A stretch of 55,760 nucleotides of DNA, from the NCBI GenBank assembly GCA_020831585.1, contig JAFIGE010000010.1, positions 1-55,760 on the forward strand, read 5' to 3'. Each line of letters begins with the position of its first letter. Position 1 is the first letter of the stretch. Below are positions 1 to 7,251 of the stretch, in pieces. Source of the stretch: Opitutales bacterium (GTDB lineage Bacteria > Verrucomicrobiota > Verrucomicrobiia > Opitutales > Oceanipulchritudinaceae). Below the pieces are notes generated by a model. It had not been told where the DNA came from. It made no database searches and saw only the letters and a program-made list of their open reading frames with translations. The position numbers and the translations under genes were made by a program.

Positions 1-2
1 TG

Positions 3-197
3 GCGGAAGAATCCGGGCTTCTCTCGAAGATCCGCGCCTTCAGTGAGAGCTGGGTGGTGGGGACGGTTGCTTGGGTGGAGAGCTTCTGTGCGCCCAATGG
101 CTGGCTCGGCTTTCGAAGGGGAAGGAAGCCCCAACCGCTCGTGGAGGAAGGCGGTGCTGACTTCGCGACGGTCGCGACGGTGGTGAAACGCCCCTGA
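3..197 (+). CDS. C-terminal end of a REP-associated tyrosine transposase-like protein (5' end outside window)
   Basis: An open frame enters from the left edge and stops with TGA at 195-197, giving 64 residues. It reads ...FSESWVVGTVAWVESF followed by a basic GFRRGRKPQPL stretch. This resembles the C-terminal tail of Y1-type REP-associated transposases (a short G-x-x-x-x-x-x-F-V-E-like segment followed by basic residues); the full transposase at 19490-20488 has a comparable GAVIGSKAFVEEWARKRR tail. The catalytic HUH and tyrosine motifs would lie outside the window, so the assignment rests on the tail and on the two REP-like palindromes immediately downstream. It could instead be an unrelated protein end. 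No GTG or ATG start belongs to it here. Confidence 0.45.
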   Translation, partial: AEESGLLSKIRAFSESWVVGTVAWVESFCAPNGWLGFRRGRKPQPLVEEGGADFATVATVVKRP

Positions 198-306
198 AAA
201 AGGTGACAACCTTTGTGATTACACTCATTGGTTTGGGGGAGCGGTTATTGAGCAGACAACTCACATATCCGCAGAACAGGCTCTTCACCGCAAGGTGCGG
301 AGGGGC

Positions 307-369
307 GCACGCTTCCAGCGTGCCAGCATCCGTGAGGTTTTGCCCCGTGCTTTCACGCTGGAAGCGTGA
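307..369. repeat. Pair of REP-like palindromes in opposite orientation (BIME-like)
   Basis: Two short perfect palindromes lie 29 bases apart. The first, 307-323, has 7-base arms GCACGCT and AGCGTGC around TCC. The second, 353-369, has arms TCACGCT and AGCGTGA around GGA. The core of one (CACGCTTCCAGCGTG) is the exact reverse complement of the other, so they form a head-to-head pair as in bacterial interspersed mosaic elements. They lie between the end of a probable REP-associated transposase and the 3' end of the efflux pump gene, where such elements usually sit. I saw no further copy in this window. Confidence 0.6.
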
Positions 370-424
370 GCCGCTTTGCTTCTCCAAAAGCGTTTGTCTG
401 CATTGAATACGTTGGCCTCTTCCC

Positions 425-3400
425 TCACTTTTCTCCGCTGCGCCGGGAAACCCCCAGGAGCGACCGGAGGCCGCCCTTGAGATCTTCCAGGACAAGGTAG
501 AGTGCCGGAACGAGGAGCAGGGTGATAAAGCTTGCGAAGAGCACGCCGAAGGCGAGCGAGGTGGCCATGGGGATGAGGAACTGCGCCTGCAGGCTGCGCT
601 CCAGCAAAATTGGGGTGAGACCGGCGAAGGTTGTGAGGGAGGTGAGGACGATGGGGCGGAAGCGCGCCGCCCCGGCTTCCATCACGGCGGTGAGGCGGTC
701 CGCGCCCTCGCGGCGGTTTTGGTTGACGTAGTCCACCATCACGAGGCTTGCGTTCACGACCACACCAAAGGCCGCGATGAGGCCGAGGATGGAGAGAATG
801 CTGAGGTTTTGCATCGTCACCAGGTGTCCAAAGACCGCCCCGACGAGGGCAAAGGGGATGGCTGCCATGACAATGAGCGGTTGCATGTAGGAGCGGAAGG
901 GGATGGCCAGCAAGGCGTAGATGACGAAGAGCATGAGGAGCGTGCTGAGGAAGACGCTTTGCAGGGTTTCCCGCGTCTCGGCGGCCTCGCCCTCCAGCGT
1001 GCTGGTGACTCCGGGATGGTTGGCGAGGATTTCGGGCAACATGTTTTGCTGGATCTCGCGCACGAGGGCGGTGAAATCCGCAGCGTCGCGGTCAATGTCG
1101 GCGGTGATGTTGATGACCCGCTCGCGGTCGATGCGTTTGATCGTGGAGAAACCCTGCCCGAGGGAAAGCTCGGCCACCTCGGCGAGCGGAATGGCCGTGC
1201 TGTCGGGCAGGCGGATGCGCATTTCTTCGAGATTGGCCAGGCTCTCCCGTTCCTCCCGGGGGTAGCGCACCATCACGCGCACGTCGTTGCGACCGCGCTG
1301 GATGCGCTGGGCCTCCGCGCCGAAGAACGCCTGGCGCACCTGGCGACCGAGGTCGACCGTGGCGACTCCCAGATCCGCCGCCGCCGGGCGCGTTTGCAGG
1401 CGAACCTCCTGTTTGCCGCTGGAGACATTGTCGGCGATGTCGAAGACCGCCGGAAAGTCGCGCAGGCGCTCGCGGATATCGCGCGCGGCGGCCCTCATGG
1501 CCTCAAAGTCGCGCCCCGTGAGCTGGATATCGATGGCCTTTTCGGGCGTGGCTCCGGCTTCCGCTGTGAAGACGAGGCTGCGCGCGCCGGGCAACTCGCC
1601 CACGGCCTCCCGCCAGCGGCGCGCCAACTCGAACGCGGAGACATCGCGCGCCTCCGACTTGCTCATCTCGATGAGATAGGTGGCCGCGTGGGTGTCGCCC
1701 TGCATGAAGATGGCATCGTGATCGACGGCGTTGGTCTCGCCCTCGCGCCCAAGTTGTTCGACGACTTCAATGAGGGCCGCGCGCATGCGGTTGAGGCCGT
1801 CCCGTGTGACTTCGATGGGCGTGCCGATGGGGTATTCCAATTCCGCCACGATGTAGTCGCTCGGGACGGAAGGCTGTGGCACAAAGCGCACCCATCCCCC
1901 GGCGAGCACACCCACGGAAAACATAAATATACCGAGAAACGCGGCGAGGGTGAGGTAGCGCCTTTGCATGGACCAGGCGAGGAGCGGACGGTAGAAGCGT
2001 TCGATGCATGTCTCCAGGGCATCAGCGATACGGCGCTGCACGCGGTTGAAGGCATTCAGGCGGGAGCGGTCGTGCGTGCCCACGCGGAGCAGGGAAAGGT
2101 GGTAAGGGAGCACCAGTTTGCTCTGCACAAGGGACCAGGCGAGGGTGGCAATGACCACCACCGGGATCGGCGCGAGGAACTTTCCGAAAGTTCCCGGGAT
2201 GAAAAACACCGGCACGAAGGCCACCATCGTCGTGAGCACGGCAAACGTCACCGGCTTGGCCACGCGCAAGGACCCGCGGATGGCGGCGGCGGGGCCGGGC
2301 TTGCTCCGCTGGTATTCCGAGAACACACTCTCACCCACGACGATGGCATCGTCCACCACGATCCCCAGCACCAGAATGAAGGCGAAGAGCGAGATGAGGT
2401 TAATGGATACATCAAAATACGGGGCAACGAGAAACGCGCCGAGGAAGGAAACGGGAATGCCCAGCGCGACAAAAAAGGCGAGCAGGGGGCGTAGAAAGGC
2501 CGTGAGGATGGCCACCACGAGAATCAGCCCGATGAGCCCGTTCTTCACCAGCAGAGCGATGCGGTCGGCGAGGTAAAAGGAAACATCGGCAAACGGGTTG
2601 ATATAAATGCCCTCGGGAAAGCGCTCGTGCGTGGTTTCCAGATAGGCATCGATGGTGCGGGAAATGTTCAGCGGGCTTTCCGTGCTCACCTGGCGCACGA
2701 GGATGAAAGCAGCCGGGCGCCCATCGAAAGCGGCGATGCGGTCCTGGTCGACAAAGCCATCGACGACGCGGGCGATCTCCCCGAGGCGCACGCGCGCACC
2801 CGTGGTGGCGGAGCGCAGGGGAATGGCCGCGAACTCCTCGCCCGTGTAGGCCTGCCCGAGGGTGCGCAGGAGGATTTCCCCGCTCTCCGCGCGGATGGAT
2901 CCTGCCGGAAGGTCGATCGAGTGCCGGCGGATGGCTTCGGCCACTTCATCGAAGGTGAGCCCGTAGGCCCGCAGATCCGTTTCCGATACTTCAATCGCAA
3001 TCTCAAAACTGCGCACCCCGACGAGTTCGGCCTGGGAAATGCCTGGGAGGGCGACGATCTCATCGCGCACGCGTTCGGCGAGGAGGCGAAGGGTCTTTTC
3101 GTCGGTTTCCCCGGAGACGGCGAGGTAAACGACATCGCGGGGGAAAATGAGTTCTTCGATGATCGGGCGTTCGGCATTTACGGGAAAGGTGTCGATGGCA
3201 TCGACGCGCGTTTTCACGTCGTCTTTGAGTCGGCGCACATCATATCCCCGAATGGCTTCGAGGGCGACTGTGCCCACGCCCTCGGCAGCGTTTGAGGACA
3301 TCCGCCGGATGCCCTGCACGCCTTGCACGGCTTCTTCCACGCGGAGCAGGATGCCCTCCTCGATTTCTTTCGGCGTGGCTCCCGGATAGACCACGCGGAC

Positions 3401-3532
3401 GAGCACCTGATCGAGCGAGATTTCCGGAAACAGCTCCACTCTCAACTGCGGGAGGGCCACAAAACCGCCCACGGCGACGATCACCATGATGAGGTTGGCG
3501 GCCACGCCGTTGCGCACAAACCAGGCGATCAT
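425..3532 (-). CDS. RND-family efflux permease (AcrB/HAE1 type)
   Basis: Encodes 1035 residues, the usual length of inner-membrane RND drug/proton antiporters. The N-terminus MIAWFVRNGVAANLIM forms the first membrane helix, and the PGATPKEIE stretch near residue 50 is typical of the family. The transmembrane-4 proton-relay pair is present as VVDDAIVVGE with Asp394 and Asp395. Two large periplasmic loops separate 12 expected helices. It would pump amphiphilic compounds out through the adaptor and outer-membrane factor encoded just upstream in the same operon. Its ATG overlaps the adaptor stop in an ATGA (3529-3532), implying translational coupling. Substrate cannot be inferred; the basic heavy-metal (CusA-type) signatures are not evident. 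Transcription ends toward the REP pair at 307-369. Confidence 0.93.
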   Translation of the reverse strand: MIAWFVRNGVAANLIMVIVAVGGFVALPQLRVELFPEISLDQVLVRVVYPGATPKEIEEGILLRVEEAVQGVQGIRRMSSNAAEGVGTVALEAIRGYDVRRLKDDVKTRVDAIDTFPVNAERPIIEELIFPRDVVYLAVSGETDEKTLRLLAERVRDEIVALPGISQAELVGVRSFEIAIEVSETDLRAYGLTFDEVAEAIRRHSIDLPAGSIRAESGEILLRTLGQAYTGEEFAAIPLRSATTGARVRLGEIARVVDGFVDQDRIAAFDGRPAAFILVRQVSTESPLNISRTIDAYLETTHERFPEGIYINPFADVSFYLADRIALLVKNGLIGLILVVAILTAFLRPLLAFFVALGIPVSFLGAFLVAPYFDVSINLISLFAFILVLGIVVDDAIVVGESVFSEYQRSKPGPAAAIRGSLRVAKPVTFAVLTTMVAFVPVFFIPGTFGKFLAPIPVVVIATLAWSLVQSKLVLPYHLSLLRVGTHDRSRLNAFNRVQRRIADALETCIERFYRPLLAWSMQRRYLTLAAFLGIFMFSVGVLAGGWVRFVPQPSVPSDYIVAELEYPIGTPIEVTRDGLNRMRAALIEVVEQLGREGETNAVDHDAIFMQGDTHAATYLIEMSKSEARDVSAFELARRWREAVGELPGARSLVFTAEAGATPEKAIDIQLTGRDFEAMRAAARDIRERLRDFPAVFDIADNVSSGKQEVRLQTRPAAADLGVATVDLGRQVRQAFFGAEAQRIQRGRNDVRVMVRYPREERESLANLEEMRIRLPDSTAIPLAEVAELSLGQGFSTIKRIDRERVINITADIDRDAADFTALVREIQQNMLPEILANHPGVTSTLEGEAAETRETLQSVFLSTLLMLFVIYALLAIPFRSYMQPLIVMAAIPFALVGAVFGHLVTMQNLSILSILGLIAAFGVVVNASLVMVDYVNQNRREGADRLTAVMEAGAARFRPIVLTSLTTFAGLTPILLERSLQAQFLIPMATSLAFGVLFASFITLLLVPALYLVLEDLKGGLRSLLGVSRRSGEK

Positions 3533-4707
3533 GGGAGTTCCTCCGCAGTCCCGGCAGTGCCCCGTTCCGTTGGGCGGACAGACATGTTTTCAACAAAGAA
3601 TTCGATCGCCGATATGACCACGCGTTCGCCCGCTTCAAGCCCGTCGGTGATGATGAGATCCGTCGCCGTGCGGTGGCGAATGGTGACCGTGCGGGTCTCC
3701 ACACGGTCGTGGCCATCAATGATACGCACGTTGCTCTCTCCGGTGAGCGCGCTCCGGGGGATGCGATACGCCGAAGGCAGCCGCACACCCTCGATCTCGG
3801 CTTCGAGGAAACGGCCCGGTTCGAGGGGAGGGGAGTCCGCGCTTCGGGTGCGTCCGAACGGATCTTCAATCCGGGCGACAACGGAGAGGAGCCGCGTGCG
3901 CGGATCGATTGCGGCCTCCGTGCGCACGACCGTGCCGTTCCAGACGGCTCCGGAGGGATCGGAGCGGTCGCGGAAGCGGACGCGCGGCCCCTTGCCGTCG
4001 GGCGGCGTTGCGGGGGGCGGAAGGTCGAGAAGGGCGGCTTCGCGGAGGGTCAGGGGCAGCCGGATCTCGGCGGCGTCGGTAGCGAAAATGCGCCCGAGAG
4101 TGGTCGCGTTGGCCGTGACAACCTGACCAACATCGACGCGACGCTCGCGGGTGCGGCCCGCATAGGGCGCACGCACATGGGCACGTTCGAGGTTGCGCTC
4201 GGCGAGGAGAAGGCGTTTTTCCGCCGCTTCCACGTCTGCCCGCGCCTTTTCCTGCTGGGGCAGGCGCAGGACGAGCGGACCGGGTTCGCCCGCGCCGAGT
4301 TCCTCCCAATCCGCGCGCGCCTGTTCGCTCTGGGCAATTTCCTGAGCGAGGGCGAGACGGGCGGCCGCGAGGGTCGCGCGGGCCTCGCCGAGGGCTACTT
4401 CGAGGGGCACGGGGTCGAGTTCGAGGAGGAGGTCATCGGCTTGAAAGAAAGCCCCGTCTTCAAAGGCCGGAGCCACACGCAGGATGCGCCCGCCCACTTC
4501 CGGCGTGAGCTCGGTCTCGGTGCGCGGGGCCACCGGACCTTGCGAACGGATGCGCAGAGTGATGTCCTCCGGTTGCGCGCGGACGAACTCGACGATGGGC
4601 AGGAAGGGTTCGGGATCGACCGTGTCCGGCGGGCGGCGGGCCATCACAAGGAGCGCCGTGATGCCGGCGGCAAGGAGCAAAACAAGCGGGGGCCAAAGGT
4701 ATTTCAT
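3529..4707 (-). CDS. RND efflux periplasmic adaptor subunit (HlyD/AcrA family)
   Basis: Encodes 392 residues. An N-terminal hydrophobic helix (residues about 4-19, YLWPPLVLLLAAGITALLV) anchors or exports it. A barrel-sandwich (lipoyl-like) half follows at TPEVGGRILRVAPAFEDGAFF, then a helical hairpin rich in Ala, Glu and Gln, then the returning half-motif near VRAPYAGRTRERRVDVGQVV, and C-terminal beta domains. It bridges the pump at 425-3532 and the outer-membrane factor at 4704-6167. The open frame extends 49 residues further upstream, but the start at 4707 is preferred because it gives the membrane helix at the N-terminus and an ATGA overlap with the upstream gene stop, the same arrangement found at the next junction. 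Confidence 0.9.
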   Translation of the reverse strand: MKYLWPPLVLLLAAGITALLVMARRPPDTVDPEPFLPIVEFVRAQPEDITLRIRSQGPVAPRTETELTPEVGGRILRVAPAFEDGAFFQADDLLLELDPVPLEVALGEARATLAAARLALAQEIAQSEQARADWEELGAGEPGPLVLRLPQQEKARADVEAAEKRLLLAERNLERAHVRAPYAGRTRERRVDVGQVVTANATTLGRIFATDAAEIRLPLTLREAALLDLPPPATPPDGKGPRVRFRDRSDPSGAVWNGTVVRTEAAIDPRTRLLSVVARIEDPFGRTRSADSPPLEPGRFLEAEIEGVRLPSAYRIPRSALTGESNVRIIDGHDRVETRTVTIRHRTATDLIITDGLEAGERVVISAIEFFVENMSVRPTERGTAGTAEELP

Positions 4708-6167
4708 GGCTGGGGGGGGGAGGGGAAAAAGGGAACGGGAGCGGAGTTTCGCCGGGGTGGGACGGCGCTTTGCTCGGGAGAAAGGAAATTGCCGCCGAGG
4801 GCGAGGATGAGGTCGACCCGGGCGCGGTGTTGCTCGGCGCGGACGGTAAGCCATTGGCTCTCGCTTTCGAAGGCGCGGCGCTGGGCTTCGAGGACGGTTG
4901 TGAGGGGGGCGAGGCCGCGGGCGTAACGGTCGGCGGCGAGGTGCTGGGCTTCGCGGGCCTGGGTCACGGCGTCGTCGAGGGCGTTCTCCTGTTCGCGCAA
5001 AAGGCGTTCGGCGGCGAGGCTGGTTTCCACTTCGCGCAGGGCCGTCAGGACAGTCTCGGCGTAAGCGTGGGCGGCTTCCTCGACTTGGGCCCGTGCGCGG
5101 TCTTGTTCGGCGGAGAGGCGGCCACCGTCGAAGAGCGGGGCGGTGAGGCCCCCGACGAGATTCCAGAAAAATCCGTCGGAGCTGAGGACGTCGCTCAATT
5201 CCGGGCTCGCGAGACCGGATGCGGCGGTTAGGCGGATTTCCGGTAGGCGGGCTTTCTCCGCTGCGGACAGGCCGAAGACGGCGGCGGCATAGCGTGCCTC
5301 GGCGGCGCGCAGATCGGGGCGGCGGTTGAGCAGGTCGGCGGGGATGCCCGGGTGGACGGCCCCGGGCGCTTGGGTGAGGGGTTTCGTGGCAAACGTGCCG
5401 CCGGGGTAGCGGCCAAGGATGGTTTCGAGGGCGCGCTTGAGGGCATCGGCCTGGCGTTTGCGGGCTTCCACCGCGCTACGCGCCGCCGCCGAGTTGGCGC
5501 GGGCCAGACGAACGTCCACGGCATCGGCGACCCCGGCCTCGAAGCGGCGGCGAGTGAGGCGTTCGGTTTGCTCGAAGAGGGCCACGGTGCTTTCCGCAAG
5601 TTCGATCTGCGCGGTCGCTTCCGCTGTTTCCAACCAGAGACGCAAAGCCTGAGCGGCGAGGGAGAGCCGGGCTCCGGCAAAGTCTGCTTCCGATGCGCCG
5701 AGGGCGGCCCCGGCGGCTGACTGGCGATCGCGCAGACGGCCCCACAAATCGATTTCCCAGGAAAGGTTGCCGCTCACGGCATACCGGGTCTCCCGCACTC
5801 GGCCAAACCCCGCGATTTCCGCTTCCTGGCGGGCGGCCTCGCCGCCCACGCCGATTTGTGGACGCCGGAAGGCTCCGGCGATGCGGGCATCCGCCTCGGC
5901 TTGTGCCAGGCGCGCGGCCAGCCGCTGCAATCCGGGATTCGCCGACCAGGCCTCTTCGATGAGATCGGCCAGTTCGGGATGGGCGAGGGTTGCGACCCAC
6001 GCGGTATCGGCTCCATCCGCGGCTTCCACAAACGCATCCGCTCCTTTCAAGAAGGGCAGGGGTGGCGTTTCCGTCTCCGGTCGACTGGCACAGCCTCCGA
6101 GCAGCGCGGCGGCTATCGCCACCATCCATGTCCGCCTGCAATTGAATAGACGCGACTTCCCGGCCAT
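4704..6167 (-). CDS. Outer-membrane efflux lipoprotein (TolC/OprM-NodT type)
   Basis: Encodes 487 residues from the chosen start. The N-terminus is a lipoprotein signal with the lipobox LGGC and a basic n-region (MAGKSRLFNCRRTW), so the mature protein should be acylated on Cys. Two repeats of the outer-membrane-efflux-protein fold follow: SWEIDLWGRLRDRQSAAGAA lies in the first, and IPADLLNRRPDLRAAE, a hallmark of the OprM/NodT branch, introduces the second. Long Ala/Glu-rich helices form the periplasmic tunnel. The frame stays open to an ATG at 6377 that overlaps the tetR stop (ATGA), adding 70 residues without signal-peptide character. I chose 6167 because of the lipobox, but the 6377 start cannot be excluded and would bury the signal. 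Confidence 0.88.
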   Translation of the reverse strand: MAGKSRLFNCRRTWMVAIAAALLGGCASRPETETPPLPFLKGADAFVEAADGADTAWVATLAHPELADLIEEAWSANPGLQRLAARLAQAEADARIAGAFRRPQIGVGGEAARQEAEIAGFGRVRETRYAVSGNLSWEIDLWGRLRDRQSAAGAALGASEADFAGARLSLAAQALRLWLETAEATAQIELAESTVALFEQTERLTRRRFEAGVADAVDVRLARANSAAARSAVEARKRQADALKRALETILGRYPGGTFATKPLTQAPGAVHPGIPADLLNRRPDLRAAEARYAAAVFGLSAAEKARLPEIRLTAASGLASPELSDVLSSDGFFWNLVGGLTAPLFDGGRLSAEQDRARAQVEEAAHAYAETVLTALREVETSLAAERLLREQENALDDAVTQAREAQHLAADRYARGLAPLTTVLEAQRRAFESESQWLTVRAEQHRARVDLILALGGNFLSPEQSAVPPRRNSAPVPFFPSPPQP

Positions 6168-6373
6168 CGCACTCGAAGCCGACGACTGGCGCAGGTAGCG
6201 GGTCGTGGCGCGACCCCATCGTCGGGTCAGCGCGTTGCGCGTGCGGCTTTCCGAGGCCGTTGGCGAAGGCTTTGGCTCTCCGCCGATAGAAAAGTCGCGG
6301 ATCCGGGGGCCAGGATGGCCGCCCGGCCACGGTGCGCCGGGTTCACGTTTGAGTTTCGACGCGATCAGGAGCC

Positions 6374-7030
6374 TCATACGGCCAGACTCCCCTCTGTGAA
6401 AACAGCCCCTTCGACTGCGGCGGCGGACCGCGCCACGCAGGCGTCCAGAACCGCCCGAAAGCTCTCATCGGCGAAGAACGATTTCGCCACCACGAGGGTT
6501 TCCGCGTGAACCAGGAGCCCGACCATCGCGCTCGAAAGATAGAAGAGGCGCGCATAAATCTCCTTCACCGGCCTGCCCGGAAAGCACTCCTCCATCGCCT
6601 CCGCAAAGCGTTCCCGCGCGTCCGCGAAAAACTCCAGGTGATCCTCGCGAAAGAGCATCGGCGTCTCCACATGCAGGCGCACCATCAGGCGGATGCGGAA
6701 GGTGTCGGGAGCCCCGTCGGCATCGACCAGTTCATCAATGAGCGGGCATATGAGTGCATCAGTAAGCGCCTTTACGCAGAGGCGTTGGCCCATTTGCTGC
6801 GCTTGCGAACGGGCCGCGTCGAGTCGCCGGAAGCGCTCCCCGTCAATCGGGGCCGTCCGTCGGCGCAAAATTTCCAGCCAGAGGTTGAGCTTGGATTCAA
6901 AGTGATAGTTCACCGCCGCCGTGTTTGCACCCGCTGCCCGCGCGATTTCCCGGATACCCACCCCGGCAAAACCCCGCTCTGCAAATAGGCGCTCCGCCGC
7001 CGCCAACAATAGCTCCTTGGTCCCACTCAT
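6374..7030 (-). CDS. TetR/AcrR-family repressor with CecR-like C-terminal domain
   Basis: Encodes 218 residues. The N-terminal 50 residues form the TetR helix-turn-helix: AAERLFAERGFAGVGIREIARAAG, then the recognition-helix signature AAVNYHFESK. The remaining all-helical ligand-binding part (EDHLEFFADARERFAEAMEECF and the C-terminal dimerisation helices) fits the CerR/CecR branch, whose members control efflux pumps. It is the first gene of the efflux operon and probably represses its own promoter. Inverted and direct repeats of the type bound by such repressors lie directly upstream (7031-7062). The inducing ligand is unknown. Confidence 0.88.
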   Translation of the reverse strand: MSGTKELLLAAAERLFAERGFAGVGIREIARAAGANTAAVNYHFESKLNLWLEILRRRTAPIDGERFRRLDAARSQAQQMGQRLCVKALTDALICPLIDELVDADGAPDTFRIRLMVRLHVETPMLFREDHLEFFADARERFAEAMEECFPGRPVKEIYARLFYLSSAMVGLLVHAETLVVAKSFFADESFRAVLDACVARSAAAVEGAVFTEGSLAV

Positions 7031-7062
7031 TCAATCATTTGTTTGAAGCAATCGTTTGATTG
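7031..7062 (-). promoter_or_regulatory. Putative TetR-family operator at the efflux operon start
   Basis: Immediately before the tetR ATG the sequence contains a perfect inverted repeat CAATC-GTTT-GATTG (7049-7062). A GTTTGA word occurs twice, at 7041 and 7054, exactly 13 bases apart. The outer words CAATCA (7032-7037) and TGATTG (7057-7062) are also inverted repeats of each other. On the minus strand it reads as an AATCAAACGATTG-type site. Position and symmetry suggest autoregulation by the adjacent repressor. This is inference from symmetry only, and no promoter hexamers were assigned. Confidence 0.45.
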
Positions 7063-7251
7063 CAAGGAAAATGGAGGCCGGCGGTGAGGAATACGCGCGA
7101 AGGGCGGACGGTGGGCTTTCGCCCCAAGTCGACCGCTGAAGCCTGGCCGCCCCCGGAAGCTGTGGAAGGTGGAAGTTCGTGCCGCAAAATCTTCCTTTCA
7201 GTGAGATTTGGGCTGTCCGCCGGAGCGGATTTTTGCCATATACATGAAGAC

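Noticed and set aside
40-495. 151-residue minus-strand frame over the left-edge repeats
   Set aside because: It crosses the REP palindromes and overlaps the pump 3' end; composition is Ser/Arg/Pro-rich without a motif.
719-2494. 591-residue plus-strand frame opposite the efflux pump
   Set aside because: It is antisense to a well-supported RND gene, is His/Glu/Gly/Arg-rich, and has no family motif; long mirror frames are expected in GC-rich codon-biased genes.
3673-4926. 417-residue plus-strand frame opposite the adaptor
   Set aside because: Antisense shadow of the HlyD-family gene, with low-complexity Gly/Arg/Glu composition.
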